From CAIUGU01 sp963819685 (GTDB lineage: Bacteria; Pseudomonadota; Gammaproteobacteria; Steroidobacterales; Steroidobacteraceae), in assembly GCA_963819685.1 (NCBI GenBank), contig CAWFXI010000003.1:62001-126000 (forward strand): a stretch of 64,000 nucleotides of DNA, read 5' to 3'. Both the position numbers and the translations under genes were made by a program. Of this stretch, positions 1-9,018 are shown in pieces. The notes under the pieces are model-generated. The model was not told the origin of the DNA and made no database searches. It saw nothing but the letters and a program-made list of their open reading frames with translations. How positions within the stretch are numbered: the stretch's first letter is position 1; each line of letters starts with the position of its first letter.

Positions 1-216
1 GGTGGGCAAGTGTTCGAGATCGGCAATGGCGGGGATGCCTTGCCATGTCTTGAGTGATGGATTGACCGGGATGATGCGATAGCCGAATCGTTGCATCGCC
101 AGCGCCACCCCATAGCTCGGGCGACCAGGATCATTCGACAGTCCGACGACTGCAATCGTGCGGGCGCGCTTGAGTAGTGCAGCGATATCGGCGGTGGACG
201 GATTCTGGAAGGGCAT
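1..216 (-). CDS. CoA-binding domain protein (YccU-like), 3' part missing
   Basis: This gene reads leftward from an ATG at 216 and runs off the window edge; 72 codons are visible. The peptide begins MPFQNPSTADIAALLKRA and continues with TIAVVGLSNDPGRPSYGVA and YRIIPVNPS. That is the Rossmann-type nucleotide-binding start of the small CoA-binding (YccU/succinyl-CoA-synthetase-like) family, whose members are usually about 140 residues. The biological role of the family is poorly defined. It is divergent from the ParA gene across an 85-bp gap that must hold both promoters. The C-terminal half cannot be judged here. Confidence 0.8.
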   Translation of the reverse strand, partial: MPFQNPSTADIAALLKRARTIAVVGLSNDPGRPSYGVALAMQRFGYRIIPVNPSLKTWQGIPAIADLEHLPT

Positions 217-301
217 ACGGGGGAACGCGTGGTCATTGCCGTAGACATTTTTTGTGTGCCCCCTTAAGTTACCACTCCCAAAATGAGGATGAGGGGACTC
301 A

Positions 302-943
302 ATGCGCCACGTCATGGTCATGAATGCCAAAGGCGGCTGTGGAAAGAGCACCTTGGCAACGAACATCGCAGGTTACTTTGCCACGGAAGGAGTGAAGGTC
401 GCGCTCGCGGACTACGATCCGCAACGCACCGCGCTCGATTGGCTCGATGCCCGCCCGGCGGAGCTGCCGAAGATTGCAGGCGTCGCGGCGTTCGATGACG
501 GCTTGCGCAGCGTGCCGCGTGACACCGAAGTTCTCGTCATCGATGCGCCTGCGCGCACACACGGTGCAGAAATGAACGAGCTGGTGCGTCGTGCCGAAAC
601 CATCATCGTGCCGGTGCTGGCATCCCCGATCGACATGAAAGCGGCGGCGCATTTCATGGCCGAGCTGCTGGAACTGGGACGTGTGCAGCGGGAGCAGGCA
701 CGCCTGGCGGTGGTTGCCAATCGCGTGCGCGAGAACACGCTGGTTTTCGAGGAGCTGGATAAGTACCTGAACAAGCTGAAGGTTCCGTACCTCACTGCTC
801 TCAGGCAGTCGACCAATTACCTGCGCGCCTATCAGCGGGGCATGAGCGTGTTTGAGCTGCCGGAATACCTCGCCTGGCCAGACTGGCAGCAGTGGGAGCC
901 CGTCACCAAATGGCTCGGCAGCAAGAAGAGTCTACCCGGCTGA
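302..943 (+). CDS. ParA/MinD-family ATPase, orphan
   Basis: A 213-residue P-loop ATPase of the ParA family. Residues 10-17 are KGGCGKST, the deviant Walker A with signature lysine K10 and catalytic-loop lysine K15. LADYDPQ near residue 35 is the Walker A' region and VLVIDAPA near 78 is Walker B. Members bind DNA or other surfaces non-specifically when ATP-bound and position cargo such as plasmids, chromosomes or protein clusters. No ParB, centromere-like repeat or known cargo gene is adjacent, so the cargo is unknown. The start follows a GAGGGGA ribosome-binding site. The size fits the short, solitary ParA type rather than chromosomal ParA/Soj (about 260 residues). Confidence 0.88.
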   Translation: MRHVMVMNAKGGCGKSTLATNIAGYFATEGVKVALADYDPQRTALDWLDARPAELPKIAGVAAFDDGLRSVPRDTEVLVIDAPARTHGAEMNELVRRAETIIVPVLASPIDMKAAAHFMAELLELGRVQREQARLAVVANRVRENTLVFEELDKYLNKLKVPYLTALRQSTNYLRAYQRGMSVFELPEYLAWPDWQQWEPVTKWLGSKKSLPG

Positions 944-1018
944 GCTACGCCACTCCGGGCGTACGCGCGGGTTGGCAATCGGAATGGAGCAGGTGCCGCT
1001 TCCGGGTTTCCTTCCTGG

Positions 1019-1939
1019 TCAGCGTGTTCTGCTTCCCCGGCCTTCCTCCTCCAGGCTCTGCCGGATTCCGTCATCCACCCGTGCGTACCGGAGCTTGACC
1101 CTGAGGTCCGTGAGTAACCTCTCGTTACTTACCCTTCTTGATTCATTGAGAAACGACAGCCGCGACGGACTCAAGCTCAGTTGGGCCTCATCCATCGAGA
1201 TCTGCGGTGGCTCCGGAAGGCCGGCCAGATGGGCTACCCGCAACAGGAACTCTGTCGAATTGAGGGGTTCACCGTCCGTCACGTTGTAAACGCCCCGGGA
1301 ATCGGGGTTGGTCAGTGCGGCGATGCACGTTGCGACCAGATCATCGACATGGATCCGGTTGCCGATGCCGGCCTCTGCAACACGCACCACAGGCTCACCC
1401 TTCACCAGCCGGTCCAGGGGTAGACGCCCGGGTCCATAGATGCCCGGGACACGCAGGACTACGCGCCGCACCTCGCGCTCGGTGCACCAGACCCTCACCA
1501 TGTCCTCGGCAATGACTCTCCGGCGTGCCCGGGCCGTCAGCGGACGAACGGGGCTCTGTTCGGTCACTTCTCCGCCGTCCGCATCGCCATAGACCCCCGT
1601 CGTACTCATGTACACGAGTACGCCGGGACTGCCGGGGACGCGGTGCAGGAAGTGGGCGAGCCTCAAGTCGCTTTCGCCGTCAGGGGGCGGGGGAACGAGA
1701 TAGAGCACAGCGGCGTCCCGAGCCCATTCGTAGGCCCGCGGGTCACCCTCTGCGTCGAGATCGACAGCCAATCCTGACAGGCCGAGGCCCTGCACTATGG
1801 ACAGGCTGGCCGGCGAGCTAACGATCCCCAACACGTCGAAGTGTGGCCGCAGGGCCTGGCCGAGGCGCTTGCCGACGTAACCGCAGCCGACGATCACGAC
1901 TCGCGCGGGAAGGCCTGCCTCGGCTGTCTGGTTTTGCAT
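1019..1939 (-). CDS. NAD(P)-dependent epimerase/dehydratase family protein (YeeZ-like)
   Basis: A 306-residue extended short-chain dehydrogenase/reductase. The nucleotide-binding motif GCGYVG is at residues 18-23 after a short N-terminal leader, and STTGVYGD near residue 113 is the usual serine-containing active-site strand. Where classical enzymes have YxxxK, this protein has LTARARRRVIAED, as in YeeZ-type proteins, so catalysis is atypical or absent. The substrate is unknown. The start has an AAGGAA site just upstream. The gene converges on parA with a 75-bp gap and is divergent from the lipoprotein gene at 2080. Confidence 0.75.
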   Translation of the reverse strand: MQNQTAEAGLPARVVIVGCGYVGKRLGQALRPHFDVLGIVSSPASLSIVQGLGLSGLAVDLDAEGDPRAYEWARDAAVLYLVPPPPDGESDLRLAHFLHRVPGSPGVLVYMSTTGVYGDADGGEVTEQSPVRPLTARARRRVIAEDMVRVWCTEREVRRVVLRVPGIYGPGRLPLDRLVKGEPVVRVAEAGIGNRIHVDDLVATCIAALTNPDSRGVYNVTDGEPLNSTEFLLRVAHLAGLPEPPQISMDEAQLSLSPSRLSFLNESRRVSNERLLTDLRVKLRYARVDDGIRQSLEEEGRGSRTR

Positions 1940-2079
1940 GTTCCTTGAGGCAGCCTACAGGACTATGCTTACAGGTCCAATCCGGCCCTTTTCAGCTGCG
2001 CGTCCGCGCAGGACTGGGTCGAATGGGTACCGGCTATTGCCGATACGCCTGACGCCGGCATCGACAACGGGGGTTCGCG

Positions 2080-2562
2080 ATGAACATTCCACGTCATGCA
2101 TTGCTTGCTGTGCTCCCGCTCCTCGTCTCTGCGCCGTTTGCAGGCGGCTGCAGTTCCGCCGAGCAAACACTGCCGAAGGAGGTCACTACCGCACTCGAAA
2201 ACGCGTTTGCCGACAACGACGCAGCACTGGTTGCCGCCCAGTTTGCGGACGATGCCGAACTGATGCGGCCCAACGCACCTGTCATTCGCGGCCGCGCCAA
2301 TATCGATGCTTACTGGGTGGAGCAGGTCCGCCCGATACTCTCGTGGGACATGACCACGGTCGAAAGCCGCGTGCTGGGTGACTATGCGTACCATTACGCG
2401 ACCTACACGTTTCGCAACCTGCGCCGCGGCAACATCGTCGAGAACGGCAAGGTCCTCGAGATCTGGCGCAAGGTCGACGGCAAGTGGCGCATCCACCTGG
2501 CCAGCTGGAGTCAGGATGAGCCACCTCCGGCACCAACCGTGGAACCCGACGGCTCACCTTAG
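2080..2562 (+). CDS. NTF2-like (DUF4440/SgcJ-type) lipoprotein
   Basis: A 160-residue protein with a lipoprotein signal peptide: positive N-terminus, hydrophobic core at residues 8-20 and lipobox AGGC, with the lipidated cysteine at 24. The mature part (about residues 35-150) has the SnoaL/DUF4440 pattern: ALENAFADNDAALVAAQFADDAELMRP, a GRANIDAYW turn and a C-terminal LEIWRKVDGKWRIHL strand. Such cone folds bind small hydrophobic ligands or act as scaffolds, and no catalytic residues can be assigned. The stop codon overlaps the stop of the convergent reductase gene by 4 bp. Confidence 0.78.
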   Translation: MNIPRHALLAVLPLLVSAPFAGGCSSAEQTLPKEVTTALENAFADNDAALVAAQFADDAELMRPNAPVIRGRANIDAYWVEQVRPILSWDMTTVESRVLGDYAYHYATYTFRNLRRGNIVENGKVLEIWRKVDGKWRIHLASWSQDEPPPAPTVEPDGSP

Positions 2563-3617
2563 GGCGTGGCAGCAGCCTCGCGCAGTTTGGCAAGCGCGTC
2601 GGGCGCGTAGTCGAAGGAATCAAAGAACAGCTGGTCGGGCGGCAGGCCTGCCTGCGCAAACTCCTGGCGGATGGATTCCACCATTGCTGGCGGTCCGGCT
2701 GCGTACACATCGAAGTCGGCAAGCTGCGGATGGTCTTCAAGAACCGCTGCATGCACGAGACCCGAGCGTCCGGTCCAGGCATCCTCCGGTAAGGGGTCCG
2801 AGAGCACGGGAACAAAGCGCAGCCCAGGATGAGCAGCGGTCCAGCCGCGAACCTCCTGTTCCGCGTACAGGTCGACTTTCGACTTTGCTCCCCAGTAAAG
2901 CTCGATCTGCCGCGTATCGCCACGCTCAAGCAGATGTCGCAACATGGCCCGAAGCGGCGCATAGCCTGTGCCGCCGCCCACCAGCAGGGCGGGGCGCGGG
3001 GACGCTTCGCGAAACCAGAACTGGCCGAGCGGTCCCTCGATGCGCAACAACGCCTTTTCTTTCATCGATTCAAACAGCTGCTGCGTGAACTCACCACCGC
3101 GGACCCGCCGGATATGCAGCTCCAGCAGCTTCGCGTCATGCGGCGGATTGGCGAGTGAAAAGCTCCTGCGCCGGCTGCCCGGCAACATGATGTCGATGTA
3201 CTGGCCGGCGACGAAAGTGAACTGCTCGGTCTGCGGAAGTCGCAGGGTGACAGCCATGACATCCGGTGCCAGGGTCTCCATGTGCTCGATCCGGCAAGGC
3301 ACACTCCTGACCTGCACATCACCGCTCGGTGCTTGCGACTGGCGGACTTCAATCGTGAGCTCTGCTGTGAGCGGTCTTGCCTGGCACAGCAGCGCATAAC
3401 CTTCCTGCTGCTCCTGAGCCGTGATGCCTGGCGGCGAGCCCAGCGGATAGTGGATGCGGCCCGCAATGATCCGGGCGCGGCACGAGGCGCAGTGACCGCC
3501 CTTGCAGCTGTGGGGGAGATTCAGCCCGGAGCGCAGGGCGGCATCGAGGATCGATTCCGACGCCTTGACGGTCACGACCTGCTGACCCGGCAGCAGGGTC
3601 ACCTGTGCGTCGGTCAT
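2559..3617 (-). CDS. 2Fe-2S ferredoxin/FAD/NAD(P) oxidoreductase (CDP-6-deoxy-glucoseen reductase-like)
   Basis: A 352-residue electron-transfer flavoprotein. The N-terminal plant-type ferredoxin domain (residues 1-95) has cluster ligands C38, C43, C46 and C78. An FAD domain follows, with RRRSFSLANPP near 190, then an NAD domain with LLVGGGTGYAP. This is the domain order of the AscD/phenol hydroxylase reductase type, which passes electrons from NAD(P)H to a partner oxygenase or dehydratase. No partner enzyme is adjacent. It is the last gene of the hem operon, and its start overlaps hemY by 4 nt (ATGA). It could feed electrons to a porphyrin or quinone enzyme, but that is inference. Confidence 0.82.
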   Translation of the reverse strand: MTDAQVTLLPGQQVVTVKASESILDAALRSGLNLPHSCKGGHCASCRARIIAGRIHYPLGSPPGITAQEQQEGYALLCQARPLTAELTIEVRQSQAPSGDVQVRSVPCRIEHMETLAPDVMAVTLRLPQTEQFTFVAGQYIDIMLPGSRRRSFSLANPPHDAKLLELHIRRVRGGEFTQQLFESMKEKALLRIEGPLGQFWFREASPRPALLVGGGTGYAPLRAMLRHLLERGDTRQIELYWGAKSKVDLYAEQEVRGWTAAHPGLRFVPVLSDPLPEDAWTGRSGLVHAAVLEDHPQLADFDVYAAGPPAMVESIRQEFAQAGLPPDQLFFDSFDYAPDALAKLREAAATP

Positions 3618-4858
3618 GAACGCCTGCGATCCGAGCTGTGCCGACGTTCGAGCAGACGCAGGGCGCGCACCTTCGGCAAGTTCGGTTTACGCCCGATCGC
3701 GAGCACCAGGGCTTCACTCATGGCCCGGAATGCCCGATCGCGGTCACCCAGTTGATCGAGCAGCGTCGCCAATGTGTGCAGTGTTTCCGCGCGCGGCCGG
3801 ATCAGTGCACTGGCTTCGAGATAGCTCCGCGCCTTGCCATACAGTTCGGCTCGCGTACACAAGCGGGCGCAGGTCAGCAGCAATGCCGCGTCTTCCGGGT
3901 GTTTTCGTAACCACTTCTCGGCGGTTTCCAGTGCCTCCAGCGGTTCGCCCGGCTCAAGGTCGCCAAAGGCGAGCACTGCCGTTTCCTCCCATTGGCGATT
4001 GAGCAACTCGCGAAGCGCCTTGCCTGCAGCCTGGTGCTCACGACAAGCCATGGCCGCTCTCGCGTAGGCGACCACGACGTCGGGCCGGCGGGTGACCGAA
4101 CCTGGTGCGGCCTCCCATGCGCTGCCGACCTGCGCAAACTGTCCGGAACTGCCGGCCGCCTTCAGGCGATCCAGATAGATCTGCACGACGATTTCATCGA
4201 TCGCGGTTTCCGGAAGGCCACGCGCGCTCCGCAGCCGCGGCTCAAGTTGCTGCAGCCGTTCCCAGTCCCCCGTCTGCCGATAGATCCTTGCGAGCAGGAC
4301 CAGGGCGCGGGTGTTGCGTTCGCCGCTGGCTTCCAGCTGTTGCAGCACTGTCAGGGCCGCCTGCGACTGCTTGTGCCTGAGCAGGATTTCGGCCTGCGTG
4401 ATCAGCACCGGAGCGCGCTCGCCTGCGGTGGCGTCAAGCGCCTTCGCGAGCCATTCCTCGCACCGGCCCTGTTCGCCTTGCAGATCCGCGGCCCTTGCAG
4501 CCACCAGGTAATGGACGAGCGGATACTCACTGTCCCGCGCCGATCGCGTGACAGTCTCTTCTGCAGTCCGCCAATCGCCCTGTGACAGCTCGAGCAATCC
4601 CTTGAAGAGCGAGCCGCGAGCGCGGTCACGCCGTCTCGCACTTTGTGCTTCCTTCAGCAACCTGCGGGCCTGAAACAGACGGGCGACCAGGCGCACTGCG
4701 CCGTAGAGTGCCAGTAACAGCAGGACGAAAACCGGCACCGACATGTCCACCAGCCAGCCCCGCAGGCTGAATGCGACGTGTCCCGGATCTGCGAGCAGCA
4801 CTTCGGCGAGTATCGCCCCAAGCACCAGCGCTACAGCCGTGTACCACGCTTTTTTCAT
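3614..4858 (-). CDS. hemY: HemY-like tetratricopeptide membrane protein
   Basis: A 414-residue inner-membrane protein of the proteobacterial HemY family, which is distinct from protoporphyrinogen oxidase HemY. Two transmembrane segments (about residues 5-25 and 38-60) precede a long helical tetratricopeptide region. GLLELSQGDWRTAEETV and SYLEASALIRPRAETLHTLA are readable repeat helices. The family is linked with late porphyrin synthesis by genome context, but its exact role is unknown. Its start overlaps hemX by 4 nt and its stop overlaps the reductase start by 4 nt, so translation is probably coupled along the operon. Confidence 0.86.
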   Translation of the reverse strand: MKKAWYTAVALVLGAILAEVLLADPGHVAFSLRGWLVDMSVPVFVLLLLALYGAVRLVARLFQARRLLKEAQSARRRDRARGSLFKGLLELSQGDWRTAEETVTRSARDSEYPLVHYLVAARAADLQGEQGRCEEWLAKALDATAGERAPVLITQAEILLRHKQSQAALTVLQQLEASGERNTRALVLLARIYRQTGDWERLQQLEPRLRSARGLPETAIDEIVVQIYLDRLKAAGSSGQFAQVGSAWEAAPGSVTRRPDVVVAYARAAMACREHQAAGKALRELLNRQWEETAVLAFGDLEPGEPLEALETAEKWLRKHPEDAALLLTCARLCTRAELYGKARSYLEASALIRPRAETLHTLATLLDQLGDRDRAFRAMSEALVLAIGRKPNLPKVRALRLLERRHSSDRRRS

Positions 4859-5898
4859 GCGCCGGCTCGAGTGAGCGGCACCATCTGCTCGAGCAATCGC
4901 AGTGAGCCCGAGACGTCGGGCAGTGGCGGCGCAATGTTCACTTTCGCCAGCTGGCTCAGGTCTGCTGCAAGCCTGGCGACGCCTGCATCGGCCATGGAAA
5001 AATTGGCCTCGAGCCAGGAACGAGCTTCGCCAATAGCCGTGGCAAAGGCCTTCTGATCAACGCGGGCGATGGCGAGCCGCGCTTCCAGCAGCAACAACTG
5101 CATACGTTGCCGCTTGAGGTTCTGCTCGTCCCGGGTCAGCAGCGCGTCCGCGCCGGCGGCGGTACTGCGTACCGTAATCAGCGCGTTCAGCGCCTGCTTT
5201 GCCATTGCCCATGCTCGATCCAATGCGCCCTGTTCGACAGCGGCATCCGTCAGGGCGGGAGCGATGGGCTCCGCAGAAACCCCTGCCGTTGCCAGGCCTG
5301 CGGCATCGACCTCGGCCTGCCTGAGTTGCAAAGTGATGCTGCCGAGATCCGGTCGCGCAAACGCACGCAGAGTCTGCAGATCGACGGTCAACTGTTTACG
5401 CACGGTACTCAGGGCGGGTTCGCGCAAGCCAGCCAGACGACTGTCCGCAGTCACCATGGCATCGAGCGCTGCGTCGATATTGCGATCCACCTTGAGTTGC
5501 CGCTGCGCGAGTTCCAGCAGCGCCAGCGCTTCCGCCCGCGCCCACGACCGCTGCGGCAATGCCATCCGGTCTTCCAGTTCGGAAGTCGTGGTCTCGAGCG
5601 CAGCAACGTCGCGCGACAGACTGAGCAGAGATTCGATCTGCTTGGCTGTCTCCTCCGTAGCCAGTGTTTCACGCGTTGTCAGCGCGTTGAGTTCGTCCGC
5701 CAGCGCGCTGTGAGCCATGGCCAGCTGATTCGTCTGCGAACGCAGTGCGACGAGTCGATCGTCGATCAGCCGGGTGCTGATCGCTGCATAAAGTGCGATC
5801 ACGAGCGCGATCGCGGCAAGCAGGAATGGCATCAGACCTGGTCGGCGAGGGCGAGGTTCTTCATCGGCATACAGGGCAGTTGAGGGGTCGTCACTCAT
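4855..5898 (-). CDS. hemX: HemX-like membrane protein
   Basis: A 347-residue HemX-family protein. A short acidic and proline-rich cytoplasmic segment is followed by one membrane helix at about residues 21-43. Next comes a coiled-coil region rich in Leu, Thr and Glu (residues 50-110), and a C-terminal domain with VDLQTLRAFARPDLGSITL. It lacks the methyltransferase domain that the old name (uroporphyrinogen C-methyltransferase) implies. I chose the ATG at 5898 (MSDDPSTAL) rather than an upstream ATG at 6063, because the longer form would run back into hemD and adds a non-family leader. It sits between hemD and hemY, as in most gammaproteobacteria. Confidence 0.86.
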   Translation of the reverse strand: MSDDPSTALYADEEPRPRRPGLMPFLLAAIALVIALYAAISTRLIDDRLVALRSQTNQLAMAHSALADELNALTTRETLATEETAKQIESLLSLSRDVAALETTTSELEDRMALPQRSWARAEALALLELAQRQLKVDRNIDAALDAMVTADSRLAGLREPALSTVRKQLTVDLQTLRAFARPDLGSITLQLRQAEVDAAGLATAGVSAEPIAPALTDAAVEQGALDRAWAMAKQALNALITVRSTAAGADALLTRDEQNLKRQRMQLLLLEARLAIARVDQKAFATAIGEARSWLEANFSMADAGVARLAADLSQLAKVNIAPPLPDVSGSLRLLEQMVPLTRAGA

Positions 5899-5959
5899 CG
5901 GGGTACGCCGGCCAGGGTTCGCGGCGGAATTCCTACGGTGTGCAATCGTAGCAGGTTGC

Positions 5960-6757
5960 TCACGCAGTCCGCGCGCGAGTGCGCCAGCGCGCCAGCATAC
6001 CGACGAGCGTATCGTCATCGGCTGCGGGTGCAACGAGGACTTCGCCGCTGCAGCCGAGTGCAACGGCCGCCTCTTTGATACGCGGGCTCACGACCAGCAG
6101 CGAGGTGGTGGATAGCAGCAGTCGGCCGGCATCGGTCAGCATCTGGTGCAGATTGTGCAGAATCTCGCCGCTGGTCGCCGTGACGACATCGATGCCGCCC
6201 TGCAACCAGCGCGCTTCCAGGGCTGACCGGAGCCCAGGATCGATTGCAGCTGGCACGCGTCGATACACTTCCAGGAAATCGACCTCGATGCCGCGCGCCA
6301 CGAGCGCTTCTTCCAGGACTTCGCGACCCGATCCGCCCCGCACGATGAGGACGCGGTGGATGACGCCGGCCTGCAGGTCGGGAGCGGCAAGCAGAGCTTC
6401 GCTGGTGAATCCTGCCTCAGGAACGATTGCGGGCACGGCACCCGCTGCAGTCAATGCAGCCGCTGTGGACTTGCCAATGGCGGCGATGAGGGTAGCGGGA
6501 CCGCGTGCAACCGCCTTGAGTCCATGGGTGACTGCATTCTGGCTGACGAAAATCACGACATCGTAGGGGTGGGGACCGGGCGCTGGATCGGTCGATACCA
6601 GCACTGGCTCAGCAAGGGGTTCGATGACGACCGTCGGCCACGGGACAGCCTCACCGCCCAGCGCCTCGATCTTGCGGCAAAGCGAAGCGCATGAATCTGC
6701 GGGTCGCGTGACCAGCACGGTCAGACCGGTCAAGGCTGGCGTCGGTGCGGGAATCAA
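5960..6757 (-). CDS. hemD: uroporphyrinogen-III synthase
   Basis: A 265-residue HemD that cyclises hydroxymethylbilane with inversion of ring D to give uroporphyrinogen III, the branch point to heme, siroheme and cobalamin. The opening TVLVTRPADSCASLCRKIEALGGEAVPWP is the family signature strand-helix. VIFVSQNAVTHGL and a late VTATSGEILHNLHQML match the two-domain fold; sequence conservation is always low in this family. The start overlaps the hemC stop by 4 nt. A second HemD-like gene lies at 39558. Confidence 0.92.
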   Translation of the reverse strand: MIPAPTPALTGLTVLVTRPADSCASLCRKIEALGGEAVPWPTVVIEPLAEPVLVSTDPAPGPHPYDVVIFVSQNAVTHGLKAVARGPATLIAAIGKSTAAALTAAGAVPAIVPEAGFTSEALLAAPDLQAGVIHRVLIVRGGSGREVLEEALVARGIEVDFLEVYRRVPAAIDPGLRSALEARWLQGGIDVVTATSGEILHNLHQMLTDAGRLLLSTTSLLVVSPRIKEAAVALGCSGEVLVAPAADDDTLVGMLARWRTRARTA

Positions 6758-7698
6758 TAGACCTCGCGCCGCATTTCCTCGAGCAGCCGCTCGGCTCCCT
6801 CGCGCAACAACTGCTCCGCAAGGCCCCGCCCAAGAGAAGCTGCCATGGCGGGTGTACTGGCGACGCGCCCGCGGAACTGGCGCGCCCCATCCATCGAGCC
6901 AACCATGCCGCGCAATGTCAGCATGTTCCCCGAAAGCTCCGCATACCCTGCAATGGGCGACTGGCAGCTGCCTTCGAGACGGCGGGCAAAGCTGCGTTCT
7001 GCCGTGATGCAGATCTCTGCCGTCCGATCGTTCAGTACCTGCGTCAGTTCACGACTGCGCGCATCGTCCGTTCGACATTCGATACCGACAATGCCCTGGC
7101 CGACTGCTGGAATACTGCGCTCGACGTCCAGCAGTTCCGTGATATGCGCTGCGAGGCCAAGGCGAGTCAATCCGGCGCTCGCGAGCACGATGGCATCAAA
7201 CTGGCCCTCTGCGAGCTTCCGCAAGCGCGTATCGACATTGCCGCGCAACATCAGTGTCTCAAGATCCGGTCGCAGTGCCTTCAGCTGGCACTGACGACGC
7301 GGGCTGGACGTCCCGACGCGCGCGCCTCTGGGTAGTGCATCGAAAGAGGCATGCTGCAGCGACAGGAATGCATCGCGCGGGTCTGCGCGCGCGAGCAGCG
7401 CGCACAACATCATTCCGTCAGGAAGTTCGCTCGGAACATCCTTCATTGAATGGACGGCAATATCGGCTTCTCCGGCAGCGAGTGCGACCTCGAGTTCCTT
7501 GACGAACAGCCCCTTGCCGCCGACCTGGGCCAGTGCCCGGTCCAGCACGCGATCACCCTGTGTCGTCATGGGAACAAGCACAACTTCGAGTTGCGGATGC
7601 GCGTCACGCAGACGGCCCGCAACGTGCTCCGCCTGCCACAGCGCCAGTTTGCTTTGCCGCGTGGCGATGCGCAGCGACGCTCTGGAATCGCTGGTCAT
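6754..7698 (-). CDS. hemC: hydroxymethylbilane synthase (porphobilinogen deaminase)
   Basis: A 314-residue HemC that polymerises four porphobilinogens on a dipyrromethane cofactor. LRIATRQSKLALWQAEHV opens the protein. SMKDVPSELPDGM is the conserved active-site loop, and RRLEGSCQSPIAGYAE carries the cofactor-binding cysteine in the last third. I placed the start at the ATG at 7698, which overlaps the stop of the upstream permease gene by 3 nt. A much longer open frame exists upstream but is only the shadow of the permease gene. Confidence 0.96.
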   Translation of the reverse strand: MTSDSRASLRIATRQSKLALWQAEHVAGRLRDAHPQLEVVLVPMTTQGDRVLDRALAQVGGKGLFVKELEVALAAGEADIAVHSMKDVPSELPDGMMLCALLARADPRDAFLSLQHASFDALPRGARVGTSSPRRQCQLKALRPDLETLMLRGNVDTRLRKLAEGQFDAIVLASAGLTRLGLAAHITELLDVERSIPAVGQGIVGIECRTDDARSRELTQVLNDRTAEICITAERSFARRLEGSCQSPIAGYAELSGNMLTLRGMVGSMDGARQFRGRVASTPAMAASLGRGLAEQLLREGAERLLEEMRREVY

Positions 7699-8900
7699 GG
7701 CTCTCTCACTTTCGACCGGCCCTCCGGCTCGGGTCCCTGGAGCTCTCTGCGACGGATTTCGACTGCGAATTCGATCAGCGCAATGATCAGGGCGAGCAGC
7801 ACGGGACCGAGAAACAGGCCGGCGGCCCCAAATGCCGCTATGCCGCCCAGCACGCCGATGAACACGGTCAGCGTTGCGACGGGCGCACGGCTTGAAACCA
7901 GGACCGGTTTCAACAGATTGTCGATCGTGCCAACGAGCAGTGCGCCCCACAGCAGCAGAAACAGGGCAGCGCCCCAGCGTTGCTGGCCCGCGAGTATCAG
8001 CGCGGCCGGACCCCATATCAGGGCCGTGCCTCCGAAGGGCAGCAGAGCAAGCAGCGCGGCCATCACGCCGAACACCAGGGGCGAAGCTGAACCCACGATT
8101 GCGAACGCAATGCCGACGAGCAGACCCTGCAGCAATGCCGTGAGTCCGGTGCCGTACACCACTGCGCGGATGACTGCCCCGAGATGCGAGAAAAGATGCG
8201 CCTTACGCCCGGATGACATGGGAATGAGGACGCGGACAGTATCGATCATGCGCTCGCCATCGCGGATGAAGAAGAACAGCAGGAACATCGTCAGACTGAA
8301 GGTAACCACGGTGCCTATGGCTCCCAGGAACACCTGGCCTCCCATGGACGCCAGCCTCTCAAGCACGTTGCGGCCGCCTTCGACGATCCACCCCTGGATC
8401 TGGGCAGAGGAGAGGCCGACATTGCGCTGCGCCCATTCGAGCAATGGGCCTATCCCGGGGACTTCCGTAATATTCCTTATGCCGACTACGCTGTGCCCGG
8501 TTACCGTGCCTTGTGCTCTCTGTAACAGATCGCCTGCCTGAGTGGCGATCGCTGCGGTGACTGCCGTGAGCGGCCCGATCAGAATGACGAACGTCGCGAG
8601 TGTCAGGACCAGAGCGGACAGCTGACTGCGGTTGCCCAGACGTTTCATCAGCCGCAGGTGCAGCGGATGGAGCAGGAAAGCGATGAACAGCGCCCAGATG
8701 ATGGAGGAGAAGAACGGTGCAAGGATTCTGTACACGACCCAGCCCAGTACCAGCACCGTCGCGATGGCAAAGGTGCGCGTATAGAACGGTGGGGCGCGCT
8801 GTGCAGTATTGAGCTGTTTGTCTGTCACTTCGGTTTTCGTCCTGCCGACCAGGGGTTCCCGTGTGTAAGAAGTACCCTGGGTGGCGGGACATGCTAACAC
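7695..8900 (-). CDS. AI-2E/PerM-family membrane transporter
   Basis: A 401-residue polytopic protein. Hydrophobic segments (near residues 45-65, 68-88, 95-120, 185-215, 245-275, 280-310 and 340-375) match the PerM/YdiK/TqsA family with about eight helices. PFGGTALIWGPAALILA and the late FLGPVLLALIIALIEF are typical. Substrates vary across the family (AI-2 export, sodium/proton antiport), so this one cannot be assigned. It is the first gene of the hem operon as read here. A GTG at 8828 (VTDKQL) is an alternative start that would drop a poorly conserved leader of 24 residues. Confidence 0.8.
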   Translation of the reverse strand: MLACPATQGTSYTREPLVGRTKTEVTDKQLNTAQRAPPFYTRTFAIATVLVLGWVVYRILAPFFSSIIWALFIAFLLHPLHLRLMKRLGNRSQLSALVLTLATFVILIGPLTAVTAAIATQAGDLLQRAQGTVTGHSVVGIRNITEVPGIGPLLEWAQRNVGLSSAQIQGWIVEGGRNVLERLASMGGQVFLGAIGTVVTFSLTMFLLFFFIRDGERMIDTVRVLIPMSSGRKAHLFSHLGAVIRAVVYGTGLTALLQGLLVGIAFAIVGSASPLVFGVMAALLALLPFGGTALIWGPAALILAGQQRWGAALFLLLWGALLVGTIDNLLKPVLVSSRAPVATLTVFIGVLGGIAAFGAAGLFLGPVLLALIIALIEFAVEIRRRELQGPEPEGRSKVREP

Positions 8901-9018
8901 TGGCTAAGCCGTAGTTGTCCGGCACGACGTCATCCGTCACTCGGGGTATCATGGGCATGAAAAGTTCTTGCCTCACCCTGCTAACATCAAAGCAGTCGCG
9001 CCAACTCAGGAGACGGTT

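Noticed and set aside
925..960. A tRNA-like 5' end (GGCGTAGCTCAGCCGGGTAGA on the minus strand) at the end of the parA gene
   Set aside because: No anticodon stem, T-arm or 3' acceptor follows; the continuation is the parA coding sequence.
6754..8016. A 420-codon form of hemC beginning at 8016
   Set aside because: The extra 106 residues are the shadow of the permease gene; hemC starts at MTSDSRASLRIATRQ (7698).
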